In this document: one piece after another, positions 1-8,050 of the stretch
Layout: the number at the start of each line of letters is the position of its first letter
How positions within the stretch are numbered: position 1 is the stretch's first letter
DNA from: Paracoccus spongiarum
GTDB taxonomy: Bacteria > Pseudomonadota > Alphaproteobacteria > Rhodobacterales > Rhodobacteraceae
NCBI RefSeq assembly: GCF_030732095.1
Contig: NZ_JAVAMQ010000012.1
Location: forward strand, 1 to 64,000
DNA: 64,000 nucleotides
Direction of reading: 5' to 3'
Notes under the pieces: model-generated
Databases searched by the model: none
Seen by the model: the letters and a program-made list of their open reading frames with translations, nothing else
Told to the model about the DNA's origin: nothing
Translations under genes and position numbers: made by a program

Positions 1-225
1 TCGAACGACATCGTGAACCCGGCTGCCCAGGACGACCCGAACAGCCCCATCGCCGGCATGCCGGTGCTGGAGGTGTGGAAGGCCAAGCAGGTCTTCGTCA
101 GCAAGCGCGGCCAGGGCACCGGCTATTCCGGCATCGAGAACCCGCTGTTCTTCAAGGAGAATACCCGGATGTTCTATGGCGACGCCAAGGATTCGGTCAA
201 CAAGCTGCTGCCGATGATCGAGTGA
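1..225 (+). CDS. pntB: NAD(P) transhydrogenase subunit beta, C-terminal fragment
   Basis: Only the last 74 residues are inside the window; the reading frame is open from base 1. PntB is the membrane subunit of proton-translocating transhydrogenase, which uses the proton gradient to reduce NADP+ with NADH. The visible part is the NADP(H)-binding domain III: it contains [20 protein letters not shown] and later [10 protein letters not shown] followed by GDAK, which closely resemble the E. coli PntB C-terminus. A strong hairpin follows the stop, so pntB is probably the last gene of its operon, with pntA expected upstream of the window. The identification is secure although the fragment is short. 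Confidence 0.93.
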   Translation, partial: SNDIVNPAAQDDPNSPIAGMPVLEVWKAKQVFVSKRGQGTGYSGIENPLFFKENTRMFYGDAKDSVNKLLPMIE

Positions 226-231
226 TCCCTT

Positions 232-260
232 GCCGCCGGGCGTGCCATGCGCCCGGCGGC
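232..260 (+). terminator. Hairpin terminator after pntB
   Basis: Perfect 11-bp inverted repeat GCCGCCGGGCG / CGCCCGGCGGC with a 7-nt loop, six bases after the pntB stop. There is no clear T run after it, so it may act with other factors. Confidence 0.6.
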
Positions 261-406
261 CCCTCTGCCCGACCGATTCGCGTCGGGCCTGCCCACAAGA
301 CGGGCATCCGGTCCACTCATAAGACCGCGAAACTGTTTCAAGCCTTTCGGCTATTTTCCTTGCCGAAATCTTCTTGATTGCACGCGCGGAGGCGCGCTGT
401 GATGTG

Positions 407-418
407 ATTGTTAACAAT
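407..418. promoter_or_regulatory. Palindromic operator-like site before the NCS1 permease
   Basis: ATTGTTAACAAT is a perfect 12-bp palindrome, flanked by GTG and TCAC so that the symmetry nearly extends further. It ends 16 bases before the permease ATG, where a bound repressor would block transcription or initiation. The TTGT/ACAA half-sites suit a GntR-type or similar dimeric regulator, but the regulator is not identifiable from this window. Confidence 0.45.
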
Positions 419-434
419 TCACGGGGACAGCGCT

Positions 435-1877
435 ATGAACCATTCAGACTATGTCCATGTCAGCAGCGGCGATCCGTCGCTTTACAACGAGGATCTGGCG
501 CCCATCCCGCATGAGCGGCGCAACTGGGGTGCCTTCGAGATCTTCAACGTCTGGAACAACGACATCCAGAGCCTGTTCGGCTATACGCTGGCGGCGTCGC
601 TGTTCCTGTCCTACGGGCTGAACGGCTGGCTGACCTTCACGGCCATCGTCGTGGCGGGCCTGCTGGTCATGTGGCTGGTGAACCTCTCGGGGCGGCCCTC
701 TGTCCGCTATGGCATCCCCTATGCGGTGATGGCGCGGGCCTCGATGGGGGTGAAGGGCGCGCGGTTTCCGGCGCTGGTGCGCGGCATCGTCGCGATCTTC
801 TGGTATGGAGTGCAGACCTATTTCGCCTCGACTGCGGTGGCGCTGGCGATCCATGCGCTGCTGGGGACCGAGGCCGGGGCAGGGGCAGGGGGCTTTCTGG
901 GCCTCGGCGGCGTGGACTGGGTCGCCTACATCATCGTGGCGGGCTTTCAGATCGGGCTGTTCCTGATGGGCATCGAATGGGTCGGAAAGTTCCTCAACTG
1001 GGCCGGGCCCTTCGTCTATGTGGTGATGATCGCGCTGGCGCTGATGATCTGGTGGAAGGCCGGCAACGGCATCTTCGGCGAGATCGGGGCGATCTTCCAG
1101 GGCGGCGGCGAGGGCGATCGCGGCGCCGTCGCGGGCTTCATCGCGGTGGTCGGCACGATGGTCGCCTATTTCGCGGCAGTGGTCATCAATTTCGGGGATT
1201 TCTCGCGCTTCGTGAAGACCGAGGGCCAGATGCGGACCGGAAACTTCTGGGGCCTGCCGGTGTCGATGGCGTTCTTTTCCTTCATCGCGCTGTTCATCAC
1301 CGCGGGCGCGGTGGTGCTGTTCGGCGAAAGGCTGACCGATCCGACCGCCATCGTCGCGCGGGTGGACAGCCTTGCCCTGACGCTGATCGCCGCGGTCACC
1401 TTCTTTGCCGCGACGGTCGGCATCAACCTCGTCGCAAATTTCATCCCTGCGGCCTATGACATCGCCAACATGTCGCCCTCGAAGATCAGCGCGAAGACCG
1501 GCGGACTGATCACGGCGGCGATCGCCTTCGTCATCGGTGCGCTGTGGGTGTCGCTGATCTCGCAGATCGGCATCGCGGGCTTCGTCGATACCCTGGGCGC
1601 GATCCTGGCGCCGCTGTATGGCATCCTGATCGCCGACTATTATGTGGTGCAGAAGCGACAGCTGGCAATCGATCAGCTTTTCACCGAAGACCCGTCGGGC
1701 CGCTATCACTATGATGGCGGGTGGAACATGCGGGCCATCGCGGCGGTCGGGATCGCCGCGCTGTTCTCGATCGGAACGGTGTGGCTGCCAGCCCTGCAGG
1801 CCCTGTCGGGCTTTGGCTGGCTGATCGGCGCGGTGCTTGGCGGGGTGCTGTACATCCTGCTGTGCGGCCGCAGGTAA
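435..1877 (+). CDS. NCS1-family nucleobase:cation symporter (cytosine/hydantoin-type permease)
   Basis: 480-residue inner-membrane transporter with about twelve hydrophobic segments. The N-terminal region has the NCS1 signature of a short polar leader (NEDLAPIPHERRNWGAFEIF) followed by WNNDIQSLFGY, which lies in TM1. Later NFGDFSRF and the long helices match cytosine permease/hydantoin/allantoin transporters, which import nucleobases or ureides with Na+ or H+. ATG 435 is preferred over TTG 408 because CGGGGAC lies upstream at usable spacing and family members begin near this point. The gene stands alone on the plus strand behind a palindromic site. Substrate is not resolved: cytosine, uracil, hydantoin and allantoin are all possible. 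Confidence 0.85.
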   Translation: MNHSDYVHVSSGDPSLYNEDLAPIPHERRNWGAFEIFNVWNNDIQSLFGYTLAASLFLSYGLNGWLTFTAIVVAGLLVMWLVNLSGRPSVRYGIPYAVMARASMGVKGARFPALVRGIVAIFWYGVQTYFASTAVALAIHALLGTEAGAGAGGFLGLGGVDWVAYIIVAGFQIGLFLMGIEWVGKFLNWAGPFVYVVMIALALMIWWKAGNGIFGEIGAIFQGGGEGDRGAVAGFIAVVGTMVAYFAAVVINFGDFSRFVKTEGQMRTGNFWGLPVSMAFFSFIALFITAGAVVLFGERLTDPTAIVARVDSLALTLIAAVTFFAATVGINLVANFIPAAYDIANMSPSKISAKTGGLITAAIAFVIGALWVSLISQIGIAGFVDTLGAILAPLYGILIADYYVVQKRQLAIDQLFTEDPSGRYHYDGGWNMRAIAAVGIAALFSIGTVWLPALQALSGFGWLIGAVLGGVLYILLCGRR

Positions 1878-1892
1878 GGACAGGAGAACGGC

Positions 1893-3200
1893 GTGGGCCC
1901 GGCAACCGAACATCCCTTGCGCTATGCGCTGGTGAATGAACTTCATGCCCGGCCCTCGCCACGCCTGAAAGCGCCCGCCACCTGCGTCTTCGTGGCCTTC
2001 AAGGAACCGCGCGACGCGGCCAGCCGCGACCGGCAGCGCGACGTGGACCACCTGACCGAACTCACCAACCGTCACGGCGGCCAGCGGCCCGATGCCGATG
2101 ACAGCCATTACCAGGGCACCCTTGGCCGCCACGCGCTGAAATGGGAAAGCCATACCGAATTCGTGACTTACATGGCCACGACGCCGGGCCTGCCGATCCG
2201 GCCCTTCGATCCCAGCGCGGCGGCGATCTTTCCCGAGGAATGGCAGATGCACGCCCCGGGCAAGCGCGTCGCGGCGGTGATGGTGCAGATCGACCGCCTG
2301 CCTGACGATCCCGAAAAGGCGCTGGACCGGATGGGTGACTGGTTCGCGCGCGACAGCCTGACCGCCGTCTGGGTGCTTGAGGAAGCGGCGATGATCGCCG
2401 GCGATTTCCGCATCGACGCCGATGGCTGGATGCGCTTCGCGCTGTTCGTGCGTGCCGATGTCGGCGAAGGCCGGATCGGTCGCATCGTTCACCGCATCGT
2501 CGAGCTGGAGACCTATCGGGCCATGTCGATGCTGGGGCTGGGCCGCGCCCGCTCGCTCAGCCGCCGGCTGAACGAGGTCGAGCCGCGGCTGTCGGCGATC
2601 GTGGACGGCATGACTGACGACCACCGCCCCGCCGATACCGTGCTGCACGAGCTTCTGTCCGTCTCGGCCGAGCTTGAGGCGCAGGCGGTGCAGCACTCGT
2701 TCCGCTTCGGCGCGACCCGGGCCTATGAGGCGATCGTGATGGATCGCATCAATGCGCTGCGCGAGACGCGCTTCTATGGCCGGCAGATGCTGACCGAGTT
2801 CATGCGCCGTCGCTATCAGCCCGCGATGCGCACGGTGGCGTCCAACGAGGCGCGGCTGAAGGCGATGCTGGAACGCGCGGCGCGGGCGGGCGAATTGCTG
2901 CGCACCCGTGTCGATGTGGAACGTTCGGCCCAGAACCAGTCGCTGCTGGAACGCATGGATCGCCGCGCCGACCTGCAACTGCGGCTGCAGCATACCGTCG
3001 AGGGGCTGTCGGTGGTGGCGATCAGCTATTACGCGGTGGGGCTGCTCTCCTATGCGCTGTATCCGCTGGCTGCGGCCGCGGGGATCGACAAGGCCTATCT
3101 GATCGCGGCCGCGACGCCGGTCGCGGTGCTGCTGGTCTGGGGGGCGATGCGGCAGGTCCGCAAGCGGCTGCAGCGTCCGGGCGAGGGTCACGATTTGTGA
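1893..3200 (+). CDS. DUF3422 family membrane-anchored protein
   Basis: 435 residues from a GTG start, 15 bp after the permease stop and preceded by AGGAGAACG. The N-terminus (HPLRYALVNELHARP) is the hallmark of DUF3422. A long mostly helical middle follows, and the last ~70 residues carry two hydrophobic segments (VVAISYYAVGLLSYALYPLA; AYLIAAATPVAVLLVWGAM) before a basic tail, so it is probably anchored in the inner membrane with the bulk in the cytoplasm. Function is unknown. The short spacing to the permease suggests co-transcription, but that does not establish a shared role. Confidence 0.85.
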   Translation: MGPATEHPLRYALVNELHARPSPRLKAPATCVFVAFKEPRDAASRDRQRDVDHLTELTNRHGGQRPDADDSHYQGTLGRHALKWESHTEFVTYMATTPGLPIRPFDPSAAAIFPEEWQMHAPGKRVAAVMVQIDRLPDDPEKALDRMGDWFARDSLTAVWVLEEAAMIAGDFRIDADGWMRFALFVRADVGEGRIGRIVHRIVELETYRAMSMLGLGRARSLSRRLNEVEPRLSAIVDGMTDDHRPADTVLHELLSVSAELEAQAVQHSFRFGATRAYEAIVMDRINALRETRFYGRQMLTEFMRRRYQPAMRTVASNEARLKAMLERAARAGELLRTRVDVERSAQNQSLLERMDRRADLQLRLQHTVEGLSVVAISYYAVGLLSYALYPLAAAAGIDKAYLIAAATPVAVLLVWGAMRQVRKRLQRPGEGHDL

Positions 3201-3261
3201 ATTGCGCCCGATCGCCCCTGTGGCGATAACCGCCCGGTGCCCCTTGCAGGAGACCTGACCC

Positions 3262-3336
3262 ATGCGCCTTTTCCTTGCCCTTGCGGCGCTTCTGGGCCTT
3301 TCGGCCTGCGGCGTTCCCTTCGTCCCCTTCATCTGA
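3262..3336 (+). CDS. 24-residue small lipoprotein
   Basis: A very short ORF encoding 24 residues, MRLFLALAALLGLSACGVPF and four more. It has a basic start, a hydrophobic h-region and a lipobox LSAC at the signal peptidase II site; processing would leave only a nine-residue lipidated peptide starting at Cys16. A strong AGGAGA ribosome site lies 9 bases upstream. It sits between DUF3422 and the ArsC/Spx-like gene on the same strand. A good ribosome site plus a clean lipobox make it credible despite its size. Its function is unknown. Confidence 0.6.
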   Translation: MRLFLALAALLGLSACGVPFVPFI

Positions 3337-3353
3337 CCGACCGGAGTTTCGTG

Positions 3354-3698
3354 ATGCCCGACACGCTGACGCTTTACGGCCTGCCGCATTGTTCGACCTG
3401 CCAGAAGGCGCAGGCCGCGCTTGAGGAGGGGGGCTGGACGGTGACGTTCCGCGACGTGCAGGCCGATCCCCTGTCCGAGGACGAACGCCGCCGCATGGTC
3501 GATGAGTTCGGCGACAAGATCATCAACCGCGCCAGCCTGACATGGCGCGGCATGTCCGACGAGGACCGCGCCCTCGATCCGGTCGCCATGATGGGCGCCA
3601 AGCCCAGCGTCATGAAGCGCCCCGCCATCGTTGCCGGCGATCAGCGCCTGTTGGGCTGGACGGCGAATGTCAAGCGGGCGCTGAACGTTCCCGCCTGA
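3354..3698 (+). CDS. ArsC/Spx family thioredoxin-fold protein
   Basis: 114 residues with the compact thioredoxin fold of the ArsC/Spx/YffB family: beta strand TLTLYGLPH, then redox motif C13-S-T-C16, and a C-terminal part with KPSVMKRPAIV, where the cis-proline and conserved Arg occur. The family includes arsenate reductases, the transcription factor Spx and YffB-like proteins of unknown substrate. The CXXC form and the absence of any ars genes nearby favour the Spx/YffB-like branch. ATG 3354 is chosen over upstream in-frame starts because CGGAGTTTC provides a ribosome site and homologues begin here. It closes a plus-strand run that starts at the permease. Confidence 0.85.
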   Translation: MPDTLTLYGLPHCSTCQKAQAALEEGGWTVTFRDVQADPLSEDERRRMVDEFGDKIINRASLTWRGMSDEDRALDPVAMMGAKPSVMKRPAIVAGDQRLLGWTANVKRALNVPA

Positions 3699-3710
3699 GC
3701 GGCTGCCGGC

Positions 3711-4139
3711 TCAGCGTTTCCGGCTGGCCAGCGAGGCGATCAGGGGCTGGACCGCCGACAGGTCGTAGCCTGCGGCGGTGGCGGTTTCGAGGATCTCGGC
3801 CTCGGGGCGCTTGCCCGCCTGGCTCAGCGCCCACAGGACCGTGCAGCGATGGCCGGACCGGCAATAGGCGATGGTCGGGCCGCGCCCGGCCGTCGCCTCG
3901 GTGAAGTCGGTGATCAGCTGCGGCGTGACCTGGCCGGGATGGAAGGGCAGGTAGTGATAGGCCATGCCCGCCAGATCGGCCGCCTTGCCCATCGCCTCGT
4001 GGTCGATCGAGGGGTCGATCTCCTCGTCGGGGCGATTGTTCACCAGCACCCGGAAACCCGCAGCCGCCAGGGCCGACACGTCCTCGGGCTGGATCTGGCC
4101 TGAAACCGCAAGGGTCGGGCTGAGCTGTCGCAGATCCAT
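3711..4139 (-). CDS. TIGR01244 / beta-lactamase-hydrolase-like phosphatase
   Basis: 142 residues. The start is fixed by an excellent AGGAGGGA ribosome site. The catalytic loop Y-C93-R-S-G-H-R98 is a dual-specificity-phosphatase-like P loop, as in the BLH (Bigr) domain found alone or fused to persulfide dioxygenase-type metallo-hydrolases involved in sulfide detoxification. LVNNRPDEE is the conserved segment near residues 32-40. The nucleophilic Cys and the phosphate-binding Arg are both present, so it is probably active. No Blh/ETHE1-type partner lies next to it here; the flanking genes are unrelated redox and HAD proteins. Confidence 0.85.
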   Translation of the reverse strand: MDLRQLSPTLAVSGQIQPEDVSALAAAGFRVLVNNRPDEEIDPSIDHEAMGKAADLAGMAYHYLPFHPGQVTPQLITDFTEATAGRGPTIAYCRSGHRCTVLWALSQAGKRPEAEILETATAAGYDLSAVQPLIASLASRKR

Positions 4140-4270
4140 GGCGTCCCTCCTGATGGCGATGCCCCGGATTGGCGCCAAGCGCACCCGATTGTCAAGCGGG
4201 CGCGGCCTTGCGCGGCCCGCGGGGCCCGGTCGCGCCGCCCGATCGGGCAGCCCTGCGCGCCCGCCGCGCC

Positions 4271-4951
4271 TCAGGCGGCGGCATGGGCCTCGATCAGGCC
4301 GGGCAGGTGGGCGAAATCGTCGAAGACGGCGCGGTGCGGCAGCTGATCGATCGGGGTCAGCCGATAGCCGCGACTGTAGATCAGGAAGGGCACCGGCACC
4401 GCCGCGGCACAGGTCGCGTCGAATTCGCTGTCGCCGACATACAGCGCCTGCGGGGCCGCCGGGTCCGCGCCAAGCGCCGCGAAGGCCGCGCGCAGCGGTG
4501 CGGGATCGGGCTTCTTCTCGGGCAGGCTGTCGCCGCCGATCACGACGCCGAAGATCTGCCGGATTCCGAAATGATCCAGCACCGCATGGGTCGGCCCCAG
4601 CGGCTTGTTCGTGCAGATGCCCAGCGGATGGCCGCGATCAGCCAGCGCGCCAAGCGCCTCGGTCACGCCGGGAAACAGCCGCGTCAGCCGCGTCGCATCG
4701 TGATAGCGCACCATGAACGAGGCCATCATGTCGCGCCGCTGTTCCGCATCAAGGCCGGTGGCCGAGGCGATCCTGGCCCACAGCACCTCGACGCCGCCGC
4801 CGACGAAGCTGCGCACCCGGTCCAGCGTCAGCGGCGCCACGCCATGCTGGGTCAGCACCGCGTTCACGCAGGCATGGATGTCGGGCGCGCTATCGATCAG
4901 CGTGCCGTCGAGGTCGAAGACGACCGGGCAGGGGGCCATGCAGACTGTCAT
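4271..4951 (-). CDS. gph: Phosphoglycolate phosphatase-like HAD hydrolase
   Basis: 226 residues of HAD superfamily subclass IA. Motif I is F-D13-L-D15-G-T-L-I-D; motif II region GICTNKP; motif III Lys in PEKKPDPAPL; motif IV YVGDSEFDATCA. The cap domain lies between residues ~25 and 90. This arrangement is typical of Gph, which removes 2-phosphoglycolate made by Rubisco oxygenation or DNA repair. The ATG overlaps the stop of the redoxin gene (ATGA), so the two are translationally coupled and the longer upstream frame is not used. Substrate assignment within HAD IA is moderately certain. Confidence 0.85.
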   Translation of the reverse strand: MTVCMAPCPVVFDLDGTLIDSAPDIHACVNAVLTQHGVAPLTLDRVRSFVGGGVEVLWARIASATGLDAEQRRDMMASFMVRYHDATRLTRLFPGVTEALGALADRGHPLGICTNKPLGPTHAVLDHFGIRQIFGVVIGGDSLPEKKPDPAPLRAAFAALGADPAAPQALYVGDSEFDATCAAAVPVPFLIYSRGYRLTPIDQLPHRAVFDDFAHLPGLIEAHAAA

Positions 4952-5502
4952 GCGCTTTTCCACTTGATTGAACATCCCATCGAGGGGATCTGATGCTCGG
5001 GCCCCTCGCCGGTCTCGGCGATCTGCAGCATCGCCTCGAGCAGTTCGCGCCGCGCATCGCCGGGTCCGGCCATGCGCGTCGAGGCGTCGAAGCGGCCGCG
5101 ATACTGCAACCGCCCGTCGGCGTTGTATCCGAAGAAGTCGGGCGTGCATTCGGCGCCATAGGCCCGCGCCACCTGCTGGGTCTCGTCGTAGAGATATGGA
5201 AAGACGAAGCCGTGGCGGCGTGCCTCGGCCGCCATCTGCTCGGGGCCATCCTGGGGGTATTCGGCAACGTCATTGGCCGAGATCGCCACGACCCCGACGC
5301 CCGCGTCCTGCATCAGGCGCGCATCGCGCACGATCCGGTCGATGATCGACTGGACATAAGGGCAATGGTTGCAGATGAACATCACCAGCGTGCCGCGAGG
5401 ACCGGCGACATCGGCCAGTGTGTATTGCTGCCCATCCGTGCCGGGCAGCGTGAAATCATGCCATGCGGCCCCGAAATCGCAGACCGGCGGGGAAACAGCC
5501 AT
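4948..5502 (-). CDS. Thioredoxin-fold redoxin family protein
   Basis: 184 residues of the AhpC/TSA-redoxin type that is often annotated as thioredoxin family protein. The conserved stretch VMFICNHCPYVQSI holds a C44-N-H-C47 redox pair after the first beta strand; AVSPPVCDFG is the family N-terminus and CTPDFFGY the cis-Pro region. There is no signal peptide, so it acts in the cytoplasm as a thiol oxidoreductase or peroxiredoxin-like enzyme. AAGGAGGCGTCC directly before ATG fixes the start. First gene of a two-gene unit with gph (4-bp ATGA overlap). Confidence 0.85.
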   Translation of the reverse strand: MAVSPPVCDFGAAWHDFTLPGTDGQQYTLADVAGPRGTLVMFICNHCPYVQSIIDRIVRDARLMQDAGVGVVAISANDVAEYPQDGPEQMAAEARRHGFVFPYLYDETQQVARAYGAECTPDFFGYNADGRLQYRGRFDASTRMAGPGDARRELLEAMLQIAETGEGPEHQIPSMGCSIKWKSA

Positions 5503-6239
5503 GGACGCCTCCTTCTGATGCCCGGTGACTTTCGGGTGCTGCGACGCCGGCGGCAAGCCCCGAAATGGTGGCAGGCCATATCGCGCGGTCTGCCAGCGCA
5601 CGGAACTCGGCAGCGCGGCGCCGAACAGTCCAGGATTCAGGATCTCGTTCGATTGCGGGATATTTCCAACCGCCTGCGCGCGGATGTTGATGCAATGTCG
5701 ATGAACGCCGCACTGCGTGGCTGACCTGCCGCGGCGCGTGACATGCCTTGACACCAAGCGAAAGCGAATGGCGCTTCACACGGCATGAACGAGGTCCGCG
5801 GCCCAGGTGTGGCCCAGCAACAAGCCATCTTTGTTCCATAATACAGATTATCAAGATATCGGAGTGATCCTGCTTTGCAACCTTCGCACGCGCGCCGCAG
5901 GCAGTCAGGCACTGGCGCGCCCGACCGCTGCTGCCGACCCTCTCTGCGAAACAGGCAGCCGCGGCCCTGCCCGGTATGAACAGCGCAGGCAGCACGAGGC
6001 CCTCTGCGGCGGATGAGACCCCAGGCTACGGCAAGGGGCAGGTATCGGACAGCCTCGCGATCGGCATGTCCGTACCTGGTCGCCGGGTGATCGGACACTC
6101 GCGGATGCGTGGCGCGGCAGCCTTGCGGCACTGGCAGGATGCGCGTCGCCCGCGTCGAACCCAAGGACCGCCGCGCCGCAGCCTTGCGGGCCCTGCCCGC
6201 TTCACCTACATATGAGGGCAAAGCGAGAAGGACTGCTTT
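5503..6239. other. 737-bp intergenic stretch with no supported gene
   Basis: Lies between the divergent redoxin and bolA genes. Reading frames here have no family signature and their composition looks non-coding. Bases ~5815-5880 are clearly more AT-rich than the rest and are the likeliest promoter zone. I see no tRNA, terminator or repeat that I can defend. Confidence 0.5.
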
Positions 6240-6482
6240 ATGGCGATGGAAGCCCATGACATCGAGGCGCTGATCCGGGCGGCGTTCCCGGACGCGCAGA
6301 TCACCATCACCGATCTGGCCGGCGACGGAAACCACTACGCCGCCGAGGTGATCGACGAAAGCTTCCGCGGCAAGAACCGGGTCCAGCAGCAGCGCGCCGT
6401 CTATGCCGCCTTGCAGGGCCGGATGGACGGTCCCGCGGGCGAATTGCACGCGCTGGCCCTGACCACGAAGGCCCCCGACTGA
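6240..6482 (+). CDS. bolA: BolA family protein
   Basis: 80 residues with the small class II KH-like BolA fold: helix [17 protein letters not shown], strands around [18 protein letters not shown], the conserved [17 protein letters not shown] helix and a C-terminal strand ending with H72ALALTT, whose His is the conserved [2Fe-2S]-ligand candidate. BolA proteins form [2Fe-2S] heterodimers with CGFS monothiol glutaredoxins, and exactly such a gene (grxD) follows 79 bp downstream on the same strand, which supports a joint role in iron-sulfur trafficking and iron sensing. GAAGGA upstream of the ATG is the ribosome site. Confidence 0.93.
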   Translation: MAMEAHDIEALIRAAFPDAQITITDLAGDGNHYAAEVIDESFRGKNRVQQQRAVYAALQGRMDGPAGELHALALTTKAPD

Positions 6483-6561
6483 GCGGCTGGCGCCCTGCCC
6501 CGCAGCCCCGACAATCGGCCCGCCCGCCGCGGGCCAGAAGACCGAAAGAAGGACCGACGCG

Positions 6562-6924
6562 ATGAGCGATGTGACGACCAGAATCCAGGAGATCGTGGAC
6601 ACGGCAGACGTGGTCCTGTTCATGAAGGGCAGCAAGGAGATGCCGCAATGCGGCTTTTCAAGCCGGGTCGCGGGCGTGCTGAACTACATGGGCGTGGATT
6701 ACCGCGACGTGAACGTGCTGGCCGACGAGGCGGTGCGCCAGGGGATCAAGGAGTTCTCGGAATGGCCGACGATCCCGCAGCTTTACGTCAAGGGTGAGTT
6801 CATCGGCGGCTGCGACATCGTCACCGAGATGACCCTGTCGGGCGAACTGGACCAGCTGTTCGATCAGAAGGGCGTCGGCTACGACAAGGATGCGGCCGAC
6901 AAGATCCGCGCTGCCAACGCCTGA
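6562..6924 (+). CDS. grxD: Monothiol glutaredoxin (Grx4/GrxD)
   Basis: 120 residues with the class II glutaredoxin signature C30-G-F-S, preceded by [13 protein letters not shown] and followed by the WPTIPQLYV (cis-Pro, glutathione-binding) and GGCDI motifs. These proteins bind a glutathione-ligated [2Fe-2S] cluster and pass it to targets or to BolA. The upstream gene is bolA, so the pair is the standard BolA-Grx4 module. GAAGGACCGACGCG before the ATG is the ribosome site. Identification is secure. Confidence 0.96.
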   Translation: MSDVTTRIQEIVDTADVVLFMKGSKEMPQCGFSSRVAGVLNYMGVDYRDVNVLADEAVRQGIKEFSEWPTIPQLYVKGEFIGGCDIVTEMTLSGELDQLFDQKGVGYDKDAADKIRAANA

Positions 6925-7078
6925 TCCGAAAGCCTTTCCAATGGTTTGCGCGCGCGCGCCGCAATCTGCGGGGCGCGTGCCGGTCTGTCTCTCACCCGCC
7001 GTCACGGTGGCGATTGGCCTTTGACCTGTGCGGCATTCCCCCCTAACCTTTTCGAAACAAAAGGCATCAGGGAGGAAA

Positions 7079-8038
7079 ATGATGACCATTCGCAACCGGG
7101 TCGTGGCCGTCGCGGCGGGGCTGGCTCTGGCGGCGCTGCCGGGGCTGGCCGGCGCGCAGCAGTTCATCAACATCCTGACCGGCGGCACCTCGGGTGTCTA
7201 TTACCCGGTCGGCGGCGCGCTGTCGAAGATCTATACCGAGGCGATGCCCGACGCGAAGGTTCAGGTGCAGGCCACCAAGGCCAGCGTCGAGAACCTGAAC
7301 CTGCTGCAGCAGGGCAAGGGCGAGATCGGGATCTCGCTGGGCGACAGCGTCAAGCTGGCGGTCGAGGGCAACGCCGAGGCGGGCTTTCCGCAGCCGCTGG
7401 ACAAGCTGCGCGGCATTTCGGCGATGTATCCGAACTTCATCCAGATCGTCGCCAGCCAGGACAGCGGCATCAAGACCCTGGCCGACCTGAAGGGCAAGGC
7501 GCTCAGCGTCGGCGCGCCCAAATCCGGCACCGAGCTGAACGCCCGCGCGATCCTCGCGGCCGCCGGGATGAGCTATGAGGATCTAGGCAAGGTCGAATAC
7601 CTGCCCTTCGCGGAATCGGTCGAGCTGATGAAGAACCGCCAGCTTGACGCGACGCTGCAATCGGCGGGGCTGGGCGTGGCCTCGCTGAAGGATCTGTCGA
7701 CCTCGATCCCGATCACCGTGGTCTCGGTGCCCGAGGATGTGGCGGCCAGCCTCGGAGCGCCCTATGTTGCCGAGACGATCCCGGCCAACACCTATGACGG
7801 CCAGGCCGAGGCGGTGCCAACGGTGGCGGTCATCAACTACCTCGTCAGCTCGGACGCGGTCAGCGATGATCTGGCCTACCAGATGACCAGATCGATGTAC
7901 GAGAACCTCGACGAGCTGGCGGCCGCCCATGCCGCCACGGCGGGCATCGACGTCAAGAATGCGCTGCAGGGCATGCCGGTGCCGCTGCATCCGGGCGCCA
8001 AGCGCTATTATGACGAGGTGGGCGTCGCGGCGGAATAG
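7079..8038 (+). CDS. TAXI family TRAP transporter solute-binding protein
   Basis: 319 residues with an N-terminal signal peptide (hydrophobic to LPGLAGA, cleavage before QQF). The mature start, FINILTGGTSGVYYPVGGAL, is the defining region of TAXI (TRAP-associated extracytoplasmic immunogenic) binding proteins, which deliver substrates such as C4/C5 dicarboxylates or glutamate to a TRAP permease. GGAGGAAAATGATG gives two possible start codons, 7079 and 7082; the latter has the better spacing. The permease starts 12 bp after the stop, so the genes form one operon. The substrate is not predictable from sequence. Confidence 0.93.
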   Translation: MMTIRNRVVAVAAGLALAALPGLAGAQQFINILTGGTSGVYYPVGGALSKIYTEAMPDAKVQVQATKASVENLNLLQQGKGEIGISLGDSVKLAVEGNAEAGFPQPLDKLRGISAMYPNFIQIVASQDSGIKTLADLKGKALSVGAPKSGTELNARAILAAAGMSYEDLGKVEYLPFAESVELMKNRQLDATLQSAGLGVASLKDLSTSIPITVVSVPEDVAASLGAPYVAETIPANTYDGQAEAVPTVAVINYLVSSDAVSDDLAYQMTRSMYENLDELAAAHAATAGIDVKNALQGMPVPLHPGAKRYYDEVGVAAE

Positions 8039-8050
8039 GGCGCCTCGCGC

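Noticed and set aside
444..3389. 981-residue minus-strand open frame opposite the permease and DUF3422 genes
   Set aside because: Arg/His/Asp-rich composition without any family signature; it is the antisense of two clear genes in GC-rich DNA.
6950..6962. Alternating GC run as Z-DNA element
   Set aside because: Short and expected in GC-rich intergenic DNA; no other signal supports function.
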